Of a DNA stretch of 54,626 bases, positions 48,135 to 54,626 are shown piece by piece. This DNA comes from Corynebacterium sp. NML130628. Lineage in GTDB: Bacteria; Actinomycetota; Actinomycetes; Mycobacteriales; Mycobacteriaceae. The notes under the pieces are model-generated. The model was not told where the DNA came from, searched no databases, and saw nothing but the letters and a program-made list of their open reading frames with translations. Each line of letters opens with the position of its first letter. Position 1 is the first letter of the stretch. The stretch spans positions 1 through 54,626 of the forward strand of contig NZ_MLAL01000002.1 in NCBI RefSeq assembly GCF_001875665.1, read 5' to 3'. The translations under genes and the position numbers were made by a program.

Positions 48135-49760
48135 ATGTTCAGTGTTGTTCTTGTTGGATTTATCGGAGGGGTGATCACAGCGCTGTCACCGTGCATTTTG
48201 CCGGTGTTACCGGTAGTGCTCGGGGTCAGTGTGGGGCGCAGGCCATCGCATGTGGTGGCGGGTCTCACCATAAGCTTTGCAGTGATCGCGTTGCTGGGGT
48301 CCCTGTTGCTCAGTGCGCTACATTTACCGCCGTCCGTGCTGAGGTGGACGGGCATCACACTGCTGTGCTTGGTGGGGTTGGGCATGATTTTCCCTAAAAT
48401 CGGGGAGGTCGTACAGAAGCCTTTCGACGCCATCCCACGCCCGTACCAACTCCAGCAGAACGCGAAGGATAAAGGTAGTTTTGTAATCGGGTTGGCGCTC
48501 GGAGCAGTGTACGTGCCATGTGCTGGGCCGGTGCTGGCCGCTGTGACGGTGGCGGGCAGTACAGGTGAAATTGGTTGGAATACGGTGCTGCTCACCGTAG
48601 CGTTCGCGCTGGGCTCCGCACTACCCTTGTTCATCTTCGCGCTTGCTGGCAACAAGATCGGGGAGAAAGTCGATGTGGTGCAGCGTCACCGCCGCTCAAT
48701 TGGCGTGGTGGTACTCGTATTCACGCTTGCTCTCGCGCTCAATGCACCGGCAGCGATTCAGCGCTCACTTCCGAATTGGACGGCGGGTTTGTCGCAGCGT
48801 TTCGAAAACTCAGACTTCGCTACCAATGCGTTGGGCACAGGCGAGCTCAATACTTGCCGACGATCCGACCCCACTTCCCTCCTCGACTGCGGCCCGGCCC
48901 CCGAATTTGCAGGGCTCGAAAACTGGATCAACACCGACCGGCCACCAAGCCCACATGATGGCGGAGTGATGCTCGTCGACTTCTGGGCCTACGCCTGCAT
49001 CAATTGCCAGCGGGCTGGTGAGCACATCACCAAGCTTTACGACGCCTACCGCGACGTCGGCCTCACCGTCGTCGGGATCCACTCCCCCGAGTACGGCTTC
49101 GAACATGATCTGGACAACGTGAAAGCCGCCGTAGAAAAGGAAGGCATCCACTACCCAGTGGCCCAAGATAATTCGTTTGCTACCTGGAAGAATTTCAACA
49201 ACCGCTACTGGCCAGCGCGATACCTTATTGATCAACACGGCAATGTTCGTCAGATCGTGGAAGGTGAAGGTTCTTACGCAGAGACAGAACAGCTTATCCG
49301 GGAATTGCTGCGAGAGGCGAATCCTGATGTGGTGCTGCCGGAGGTCGTCGAAAAGCAAAGCAATGAGTCTGGTACGAAGGACCGCAACCCGGAGACCTAC
49401 CTGGGCACGACGCGTGCCAAGTACACGACGCAGCAGGGCTACACCGATGGCTCGCATGACTTCGGCGAACAGCCCGCGCCGGAACGATACATGTACACGC
49501 TGTCCGGAAAGTGGACGTTGGGGCCAGAATCAGTCGAGACAGACGGCGGGCACATGGACATCAACGTCTATGCCGCGTGGGTACAGCTAGTCGTGTCGGG
49601 CAAGGGCGAAGTAGAAGTGGAGTACCCGGACGGCTCCCACCGGACCTTTAATGTTTCCGACGGCACCCTGGACCTCGTGAAAGGCGACACACCAATGGAA
49701 GGGGTGCTGCAGATTCGACCTTCAGCGGGTGTGAAGCTCTATTCGCTGACCTTTGGCTAA
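48135..49760 (+). CDS. dipZ: DipZ (CcdA-thioredoxin fusion)
   Basis: A 541-residue membrane thiol protein starting at ATG 48135 (MFSVVLVGFIGG). The N-terminal half (about 1-245) is a CcdA/DsbD-beta-type domain with redox Cys in ALSPCILPVLP and YVPCAGPVLAA. The C-terminal half is extracellular, with a thioredoxin-like domain having the WAYACINCQRAGEH active site near residue 293, then a DipZ C-terminal sugar-binding-like sheet (YTLSGKWTLGPES). It brings reducing power across the membrane. The divergent SigK-type promoters tie it to the neighbouring sigma factor operon. Confidence 0.9.
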   Translation: MFSVVLVGFIGGVITALSPCILPVLPVVLGVSVGRRPSHVVAGLTISFAVIALLGSLLLSALHLPPSVLRWTGITLLCLVGLGMIFPKIGEVVQKPFDAIPRPYQLQQNAKDKGSFVIGLALGAVYVPCAGPVLAAVTVAGSTGEIGWNTVLLTVAFALGSALPLFIFALAGNKIGEKVDVVQRHRRSIGVVVLVFTLALALNAPAAIQRSLPNWTAGLSQRFENSDFATNALGTGELNTCRRSDPTSLLDCGPAPEFAGLENWINTDRPPSPHDGGVMLVDFWAYACINCQRAGEHITKLYDAYRDVGLTVVGIHSPEYGFEHDLDNVKAAVEKEGIHYPVAQDNSFATWKNFNNRYWPARYLIDQHGNVRQIVEGEGSYAETEQLIRELLREANPDVVLPEVVEKQSNESGTKDRNPETYLGTTRAKYTTQQGYTDGSHDFGEQPAPERYMYTLSGKWTLGPESVETDGGHMDINVYAAWVQLVVSGKGEVEVEYPDGSHRTFNVSDGTLDLVKGDTPMEGVLQIRPSAGVKLYSLTFG

Positions 49761-49768
49761 CCACAAAA

Positions 49769-49797
49769 GCCTCTACCGGCGCCATGCCAGTAGAGGC
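49769..49797. terminator. dipZ terminator hairpin
   Basis: GCCTCTAC and GTAGAGGC form a perfect 8-bp stem with inner CGGC/GCC pairs possible, 9 bp after the dipZ stop. No long T-run is present. Confidence 0.5.
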
Positions 49798-49861
49798 CGC
49801 AGCGTCCTCCGTTCATCAAAATTACTACTGAAACTGGTCTGTCCAGACTGTTTTTGCCACC

Positions 49862-50170
49862 CTATTCCCGCTCTTCGCTGAAGTAGTACCCAATGATGCG
49901 CCAAAGGACGCTGATGATGACTGCGGTAATAAAATACCCGGTGACCACATAGTGAACCATACCGTCACACATCCCATCGTTTTGCGCGTCGTATATTAGA
50001 TAAACGAGTGCTATTACAACCATCACCACTAAGAATCGGTATGCAGAAAGCACCTTTCGCTTCACCGAAAAGGGGTCTAGGAAGAATTGAATTAGGAACC
50101 CAATTATCACGATGCATAAAGCGCTGAACAGCGCGGCCAAAGCACCGAGACTCAGAACTGCAAAGATCAT
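49862..50170 (-). CDS. small three-helix membrane protein
   Basis: A 102-residue protein with three hydrophobic segments (about 3-30, 45-62 and 74-94) joined by short loops; the ending YYFSEERE is cytosolic or polar. The Cys-containing loop DAQNDGMCDGMVH is unusual. It lies 40 bp after the LGFP-repeat gene in the same direction, so the two are likely one operon. I recognise no family. Confidence 0.6.
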   Translation of the reverse strand: MIFAVLSLGALAALFSALCIVIIGFLIQFFLDPFSVKRKVLSAYRFLVVMVVIALVYLIYDAQNDGMCDGMVHYVVTGYFITAVIISVLWRIIGYYFSEERE

Positions 50171-50210
50171 GTTTCTCTCCTAATTCTTTTTGGGGGTAAC
50201 GCTACGACTT

Positions 50211-51740
50211 TCATTGTGTCCGATCTTCGGTTCCCTGTGTCACCTGAACGGGATCTGGCTGCCTATTGGTCGTGGTGTCGCTTGAGGTAGGGGTCGCATT
50301 TTCAAGGGTTGTTGGAAATGAAGTGGGCATGCTACCACTTTGCAGTGCCGCTTCAATTTCCTCCGAGGATGTTCCTGCTGGGAAGAGCGGAACGCGATCC
50401 ATACCTTCGCTCAACTGGTAGTCTTCCGAGTCAACCACTTCAGCATCTGGAAGGGCAAATGCGGAGTCCAACTTGGGAACATTCAACGTTCTAACAGAGG
50501 TAGTGTTCTTATCTGCGGTGATGTATGTAGCAGATGCAGTCGAAGTTCGCTTCCGCAAATTGTCTGCCAGGCGGGACCATGAATACCGAGCGATAGTTTC
50601 GGAGTTCAAAGGCCCAAAGCGAGATGCACCTGAAACGGGCCCCCATGCTTGTACTTGCAGTCTGATAGTCGTGACCCCTGTGACGGTCGTCGGGACGAAT
50701 CTGAAGTTGATCAACCGGCCGGCACCCTCGGGGTGTCCCTCCAGGGATTTAAGGGTGAAACCGTCTGGAGAAATGGCCTCTACTCGTACTGGGGCAACCA
50801 CAGGTAATGCTGTGTCAAGGTCGCAAGTATCTCCCACGCGGAGGATGTCAGGACAGCCCGTGAAAGTGAAATATTGATTAAACCGAGTGGTCAACTCTCT
50901 ATTGAGGGCCTGCGGGGTCCATTGATCACTGATATTGAAAATATCGTAAATCTGGTTGTAGCTACCATATGCAGAGTCGTAGGCTGGTAGGGATGCGGGC
51001 CTAAAAGGAACCCATTGAAGGGCATGGCCTTGAAATTCTTGTTGAACTGCGCCGTCATTCAAACGCCGTTCCTCGGATACAGGAAAACCGAACCTACTCT
51101 TCTCCCACCCGTGTTTACCCCAGTAGTTTCTAATTTCGCCTAGCACTTTATGCGCGCCGGTGGACGGGCTCCAATAGACCGAACCTCCTTGAAAGTGATT
51201 GAACTTTCCTTCTCCGCCAGGAGTGTCGATCTCGTCGGTCGTAGGAAAGCCAAGTGGGCCCATTTCCCAGTCGCTCAAACCCCATCGCTTTTTAATCTCG
51301 CCTTGAACATTATGCGCGCCGGTGGACGGGCTCCAATAAATCGAACCTCCTTGAAAATGGTTGAATCGCCCTCCTGGCTTCCGAGTGGGAAGTTCATCTG
51401 TGGCGGGATAACCCAGATACTCCCGTTCCCACCCCAATTCCGCCCATTTGTCCCTGATTGCCCCTCCAACTTGGTGGGCGGTTCCGCCATCAACATTGGG
51501 ATGCCAATAAATAGAGGAATCACGAGCGAAGACTTGAAAACGACCATTCCACGCCGACACGCTTTCGGGAGTCAAGGCATCCCCAAATGTGGGCCATCCA
51601 CCGAGGCGTTGATATGTTTCTTCAATTCGGCCTCCGATCCAATGCCCATGAAAGACATCGGCGCTAGCTGCACTGATGTCTAAAATGCACGCGGCAAGAA
51701 ACGCAGTGGCGGAAGGGAGAATACGGTTACTGAATTTCAT
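50211..51740 (-). CDS. secreted LGFP-repeat protein
   Basis: A 509-residue exported protein. A signal peptide (residues 1-27, ending AASA) is followed by four LGFP-type repeats with cores LGGWP (46), LGYP (109), LGFP (163) and FGFP (217) and recurring GRFNHFQGGSIYWSPSTGAH blocks. LGFP repeats are known from corynebacterial envelope proteins, including a mycolyltransferase, and are thought to bind the cell wall. Residues 260-420 form a separate domain without recognised fold, with one Cys pair (TGCPDIL, DTCDLD). The last 90 residues are Ser/Thr/Pro-rich. Two repeats are nearly identical in DNA, suggesting recent duplication. Confidence 0.82.
   Translation of the reverse strand: MKFSNRILPSATAFLAACILDISAASADVFHGHWIGGRIEETYQRLGGWPTFGDALTPESVSAWNGRFQVFARDSSIYWHPNVDGGTAHQVGGAIRDKWAELGWEREYLGYPATDELPTRKPGGRFNHFQGGSIYWSPSTGAHNVQGEIKKRWGLSDWEMGPLGFPTTDEIDTPGGEGKFNHFQGGSVYWSPSTGAHKVLGEIRNYWGKHGWEKSRFGFPVSEERRLNDGAVQQEFQGHALQWVPFRPASLPAYDSAYGSYNQIYDIFNISDQWTPQALNRELTTRFNQYFTFTGCPDILRVGDTCDLDTALPVVAPVRVEAISPDGFTLKSLEGHPEGAGRLINFRFVPTTVTGVTTIRLQVQAWGPVSGASRFGPLNSETIARYSWSRLADNLRKRTSTASATYITADKNTTSVRTLNVPKLDSAFALPDAEVVDSEDYQLSEGMDRVPLFPAGTSSEEIEAALQSGSMPTSFPTTLENATPTSSDTTTNRQPDPVQVTQGTEDRTQ
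51149..51365. repeat. direct repeat within LGFP gene
   Basis: Copies at 51149-51203 and 51311-51365 are 55 bp long and differ at only a few bases. The 162-bp period is exactly 54 codons, one LGFP unit, so unequal crossing over could add or remove units in frame. Confidence 0.75.
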
Positions 51741-52234
51741 TTTGCAACCTACTTAGGGAGAGGAAATCAACTTTCTCGTTAGAGTAGCGGATCTGCCTAT
51801 CCCGCGCAGGACTTTCGTAGCTCCGATATTTGAGAGCGTGTCCTAACAAGCGGTGAACTCGCTATCGCACATGCAGCTGTGCCCCCTGCGCTACCCCAGT
51901 AAAAGCACTGCAGATGGCGTTATCGTTACTGTTACGTGCTTCAATACTTCAACTCTGCGCTTTGCAATCCTCAACTCGAGTCAACCCCCTGGCCCGAGCG
52001 AACCATTAAATCCAGTTTTTTGTTAGAGCCACGGCTTTAGTAACGTCGTGGCTCTAACAATCTCCTTGCTTTTTCTTCTGGCAAAAACGCAGCACCTTCT
52101 GGTAACGAATAGCACCCTTACGCAGTGATTTCCGCCCCACAAGGCGTTGACGTTTGACCAAAGCGGAGAGTCGTCTCATCGCCCCTAAAGCCCTTATTGC
52201 ACGTTTGATGACGTGGACGTTTTGGTGCGAGAAT
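51741..52234. other. intergenic with strong inverted repeat
   Basis: About 490 bp between the LGFP gene and the next hypothetical gene. It carries the 13-bp inverted repeat at 52021-52059. A highly basic open frame at 52054-52275 (minus) is probably not a gene, as it overlaps the hypothetical gene at 52235-52732 and has Arg/Lys-rich composition without a clear ribosome site. The LGFP promoter should lie at the low end; no boxes were chosen. Confidence 0.35.
52021..52059. terminator. 13-bp inverted repeat
   Basis: TGTTAGAGCCACG and CGTGGCTCTAACA are perfect arms around a 13-base loop. Five or more T precede the left arm and a T-rich stretch (GCTTTTTCTT) follows the right arm after 10 bp. It may be a terminator for the hypothetical gene upstream on the minus strand, or a bidirectional stem. 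Confidence 0.45.
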
Positions 52235-52732
52235 CTAGGCCCTAGCCTCCTCCGAACGCGACCTCTCTTCCGCAAGTCGTCGTTCGACTTTCACGTTGGA
52301 CATATAAAGGGCGTCCGTAAAAGCGAGGTCCCCGCCTTCCAAAACCTCTCGAGCAGACTCGGCGACAATGAGCATCGAGCCGTTCTTCGTCCGAACCCCA
52401 AGGCCAAACGAAAGGTAGAGGGCTGGCTTGTCCACAATCATGGGAACGAAATCCCAAACACCATCAACCTGGTCGATATACCAACAACCCAGCAGGTAGG
52501 TCAATGCTTTCTGACGCTCCTCTTCGCCGAGGCTCGAATCGCGGATCCTCTCCACTGAGCTCCGCGGGAAAGCGGCCCCACGGAGATTCGTGACATCCAT
52601 ATCCGGTGAGACGAGAGGCGGCTGCGAAGTCTGGTATTCGGCAAGCAAAGCGCGCGACCCTTCGTCAATCTTCTTCAGACGCGGTCCGTAGGAATCAGCG
52701 AGGAAATGGCTGGAGTGTACGTCGGTGCTCAT
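52235..52732 (-). CDS. hypothetical protein
   Basis: A 165-residue soluble protein (MSTDVHSSHFLADSYGPRLK) with an acidic middle, a hydrophobic WDFVPMIVDKPALYLSFGLG segment and a charged C-terminal helix rich in Glu and Arg (VKVERRLAEERSRSEEARA). No family recognised. It follows the next hypothetical gene by about 40 bp in the same direction. Its size and pairing would suit an immunity or accessory protein of a lost toxin, but this is a guess. Confidence 0.55.
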   Translation of the reverse strand: MSTDVHSSHFLADSYGPRLKKIDEGSRALLAEYQTSQPPLVSPDMDVTNLRGAAFPRSSVERIRDSSLGEEERQKALTYLLGCWYIDQVDGVWDFVPMIVDKPALYLSFGLGVRTKNGSMLIVAESAREVLEGGDLAFTDALYMSNVKVERRLAEERSRSEEARA

Positions 52733-52773
52733 GAAGCTGCTCCTGTAGGTTTCATGCCGGTGTTGCTACCACT

Positions 52774-53220
52774 TTAATCACGCACCCATATTCGATTCGA
52801 CCCGTACGCAAAACCCAGCAAATCACTCCACGTAGCAGGAACGAAATGTTTCGTATCAACTCTCATCCAAGTGATACGTTCCGGATCCTCAAAACTGAGT
52901 GTTTGAAGAAACGAATCGCCAGCAATTTCGTACGCCCACAAATCATGGACATTCTCATACTCAACCGAGTTTTTGTGAAACGTTCCCTCGGGTTGAAAGA
53001 GGGTTTCAAACCCCACGAAGGTGGTCCCGGTCGACGTTTCTACTTCCAAAATGAGATATAAAAATGTATCAATCCAAGCGGCAGCCCCATGAAACTTCGG
53101 CGAGGATACGGCACCTTCAACCCTAGAATTGCTTTCACTCAAAGCATCCTTATTGAGGATTTCCGCCAAATAGTTTGCAGCGGCCTTTAAATCAAATTGA
53201 TCCTCTGGGGCTATTGCCAT
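52774..53220 (-). CDS. hypothetical protein
   Basis: A 148-residue soluble protein, starting at ATG 53220 (MAIAPEDQFDLKAAANYL). The order looks like an alpha/beta fold with strands LYLILEVETSTGTTFVGFE, ENVHDLWAYEIAGD and ITWMRVDTKHFVP. The composition is more AT-rich than the core genes. No family recognised; small immunity-like proteins often look like this. It is probably co-transcribed with the gene after it. Confidence 0.55.
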   Translation of the reverse strand: MAIAPEDQFDLKAAANYLAEILNKDALSESNSRVEGAVSSPKFHGAAAWIDTFLYLILEVETSTGTTFVGFETLFQPEGTFHKNSVEYENVHDLWAYEIAGDSFLQTLSFEDPERITWMRVDTKHFVPATWSDLLGFAYGSNRIWVRD

Positions 53221-53719
53221 TTCTATACATCCAAAGTGAGAACTTCTGTAGGGTCTGCGCCCGCGCGTCACCAGATGCTAACACGCGCCTTACCGAATAC
53301 GCGTCCTCAGCACGGTGGCCGAAAGAATTCGATACCGACATCAACAGGCAGTGAAGCCCCAGCTTAAGCGTGAGAAATGGGTGGTTCGGCTGCGGCTGTT
53401 TACACACAACATGTCCCTTACGCCCAACGAACGCGCTGGGTGCAGTCCACGCGCGGCTGGCAATATCTTTTTGCGTGTCTTCTCTTTCGACTCGGCGACT
53501 GGGAAACTCGAGCAAACTGCTGCCCATTCCGGTCGAGGTGTCTAAAGCGTGCGACGCTGGTCGTCGAAAATCAGCCGGGCTGGCCGAAAACGCGCGACCT
53601 GCATCGCACTCCTTAAACACCTCGACACGAGCAAAGCGTTGCAGATCAATCGCGCTACAGCACCTTTTCACCACAAGCCTGCATCGGAACGACCAGTGAA
53701 ATACCGCTGCCAACCGATA
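53221..53719. other. non-coding stretch with large inverted repeat
   Basis: About 500 bp with overlapping open frames on both strands, none convincing. The main feature is the inverted repeat at 53532-53630. The frames on either strand share peptide-like segments (VEVFKECDAGR on one strand, VEVSKACDAGR on the other) only because of that repeat. It may contain relics of a mobile element. Confidence 0.4.
53532..53630. repeat. near-palindromic inverted repeat, arms of about 46-50 bp
   Basis: GTCGAGGTGTCTAAAGCG at 53532 and onward is mirrored by the reverse complement of the sequence ending at about 53626 (GTCGAGGTGTTTAAGGAG). The two arms meet almost without a loop near 53580. Matching is roughly three in four bases. 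As RNA it would form a long imperfect hairpin on either strand. Confidence 0.6.
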
Positions 53720-53734
53720 TGTACAAAATGTACA
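53720..53734. promoter_or_regulatory. YefM-type operator (TGTACA repeat)
   Basis: TGTACA-AAA-TGTACA lies 8 bp ahead of the antitoxin ATG at 53743. TGTACA is the known core of the E. coli YefM operator, and the gene downstream is of the same antitoxin family, so this is probably the site for autorepression. Confidence 0.6.
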
Positions 53735-53742
53735 TTTACGAT

Positions 53743-53997
53743 ATGGAAACCAAATCAGTGACATCCAGCGAGTTCCGCAATTCGCAGAGCGAGCTACTAG
53801 AGGAAGCGCAGCGCACGCCTGTCGTTATCACCAGTCGGGGCAGCCGCGCTCGCGCAGTTGTCGTCTCTCCTACATTCTTTGCCCGCGCTGTCGAAGCTCT
53901 CGAGGACCTGGAAGACATCCGCGCCGCGGAAATTGCTCGGCAAGAGGGCGAGGAAATCTCGTTTGAGGACCTCAAAAAAGAACTCGGCTTGGTGTAA
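53743..53997 (+). CDS. Phd/YefM-type antitoxin
   Basis: An 84-residue antitoxin: METKSVTSSEFRNSQSELLE, then TPVVITSRGSRARAVVVSP, the DNA-binding Phd/YefM N-terminal fold, followed by a helical acidic toxin-binding tail (EEISFEDLKKELGLV). The start at 53743 is preferred over ATG 53719 or 53728, as those overlap the TGTACA operator. The RelE-like gene follows after 9 bp. Confidence 0.85.
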   Translation: METKSVTSSEFRNSQSELLEEAQRTPVVITSRGSRARAVVVSPTFFARAVEALEDLEDIRAAEIARQEGEEISFEDLKKELGLV

Positions 53998-54006
53998 AGC
54001 GCGGTT

Positions 54007-54240
54007 ATGTCAAACGCCACTTATCGCATCACCTTCAAATCTTCTGCGGCGAAGGAACTACGCAAACTCGATAAGCAGACCCAGAAGCGTATCCTGACCG
54101 CAATCGATGCCTTAGCACTCGATCCCCGGCCTAGCGGGGTGAAGAAGCTACGTGCTGAGTTTGACCAGTACCGCAGAGTCGTTTGGGTAGCAAAGCTTGC
54201 CCTTTACGCGGGGTCGTGCGCCCTGAGTGAACAATTCTAA
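54007..54240 (+). pseudogene. RelE-type toxin, C-terminus lost
   Basis: The first 55 residues match RelE/ParE-family toxins (YRITFKSSAAKELRKLDKQ, ILTAIDALALDPRPSGVKKL). After FDQYRR the expected core strand (R-x-GDYRVIY) and the catalytic C-terminus are absent; instead there are about 20 unrelated residues (VVWVAKLALYAGSCALSEQF). At 77 residues it is short of the usual 85-95. The toxin is thus probably inactive, although the antitoxin and its operator look intact. Other reading frames of the region do not restore the end. Confidence 0.7.
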
Positions 54241-54254
54241 GGAGGTTCGAAGAA

Positions 54255-54611
54255 ATGGGCTTCGGCGGAGCGCTTCATAGAACTAACAAGCATGGAAAAC
54301 CGTGGATGCCCCCATGGTGGTTTTCTTTTGTTGTCCTCCCGCTTCTGGTAATCGCCAGTTTTTACACCAGCCAGTTGACGGGCTGGCGAGGAGTTGCGTC
54401 ACCAAGCGTAGAAGGCGTTCCGTTGTCCGAGGTGTCGTCTGACGGTCTCATCCCCTACGTTGTGCGATATTTAGCGTTCTATTTTGTAATAGTGCTACCG
54501 GGAGCGCGGACATTTCGTTGGAGTGCTGAGGGCTGGAAGGTATTCCGATGCCCGCAAAGTTCCCCGACACCGTCCGCGAGGCCGCAGTCGACAAATACTT
54601 CGAAGGCATGA
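54255..54611 (+). CDS. small membrane protein
   Basis: A protein of up to 118 residues after a strong ribosome site (AGGAGG, 54240-54245). Two hydrophobic segments lie at about residues 22-42 and 67-84. The end after WKVFR turns into a Ser/Pro/Thr-rich tail that overlaps the next gene in another frame, so the true end may have been altered by an insertion. No family recognised. Confidence 0.5.
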   Translation: MGFGGALHRTNKHGKPWMPPWWFSFVVLPLLVIASFYTSQLTGWRGVASPSVEGVPLSEVSSDGLIPYVVRYLAFYFVIVLPGARTFRWSAEGWKVFRCPQSSPTPSARPQSTNTSKA

Positions 54612-54626
54612 CCACACCTGAGGTCT
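54548..54626 (+). CDS. probable transposase N-terminus (partial)
   Basis: From ATG 54548 the frame is MPAKFPDTVREAAVDKYFEG followed by MTTPEV and runs off the window. The pattern (basic start, amphipathic helix, then a TTPEVA-like helix-turn-helix entry) resembles the start of small transposase subunits (IS3 orfA or similar helix-turn-helix proteins). It overlaps the membrane protein gene by 64 bp. Only 26 residues are visible, so the family is uncertain. Confidence 0.45.
   Translation, partial: MPAKFPDTVREAAVDKYFEGMTTPEV

Noticed and set aside
52054..52275. Basic 73-residue frame on the minus strand
   Set aside because: Overlaps the end of the hypothetical gene at 52235-52732 and has a random Arg/Lys-rich composition; no ribosome site was convincing.

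Overview
The window is chromosomal DNA from a high-GC actinobacterium, almost certainly a Corynebacterium. The evidence is the gene order ssrA-smpB-ftsX-ftsE-prfB-impA-like-hisN, a tmRNA tag reading AEKNSQRDYALAA, DtxR-like iron boxes, LGFP envelope repeats, and an argCJBD order placed next to gdhA. The species cannot be fixed from sequence reading alone. The strain carries a complete urease cluster.

Layout. 1-356: promoters and leader of a ribosomal RNA operon whose 16S gene lies off the left edge. 357-4120: a four-gene siderophore ABC importer behind DtxR-like boxes. 4338-5528: an NAD(P)-binding protein and a frameshifted hypothetical gene. 5529-7750: an accessory stretch of lower GC with a small membrane protein, a bacteriocin-like secreted protein whose frame is broken at the signal-peptidase site, and an IS3-type orfA relic. 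7797-13789: core genes (tmRNA, SDR, smpB, ftsX, ftsE, prfB, two inositol-monophosphatase-family genes). 13786-16457: a secreted trypsin-like protease, a DUF418 membrane protein and a nonsense-mutated ElaA-like acetyltransferase.

16533-26605: a metal-centred region. A second FecBCD-type importer and a His-tailed ArsR regulator converge on ureABCEFGD, and a DMT transporter with a five-His tail sits just upstream of ureA. I read this as probable nickel supply for urease, but that is inference. 26606-31768: a CDF metal exporter, a small lipoprotein, a DASS anion transporter, and an unusual cytosolic histidine kinase with a stand-alone response regulator. 31765-34720: a third FecBCD importer, directly behind gdhA-argC-argJ-argB-argD (34877-40779). 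argF and argR do not follow argD here.

40915-46530: a LysE exporter pseudogene, an unknown gene, a DUF4365 protein and a single-chain MmeI-like restriction-modification enzyme (probable defence pair). 46651-49760: an ECF sigma factor, its anti-sigma factor and a 52-residue Met-rich lipoprotein, divergent from dipZ, with two mirror-image promoters of identical spacing. This matches the SigK/RskA/DipZ group of mycobacteria. 49862-54626: an LGFP-repeat secreted protein, hypothetical genes, a near-palindromic inverted repeat with 46-50 bp arms, a YefM/RelE-type toxin-antitoxin remnant and the start of a probable transposase.

The most interesting items are the divergent SigK-type promoter pair, the interrupted bacteriocin-like cassette, the metal importer/His-tailed regulator/urease region, the kinase with receiver-like and cNMP-like domains, and the MmeI/DUF4365 pair. 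Several genes carry in-frame stops of different kinds (TAA, TGA, TAG), which fits ordinary gene decay rather than recoding.
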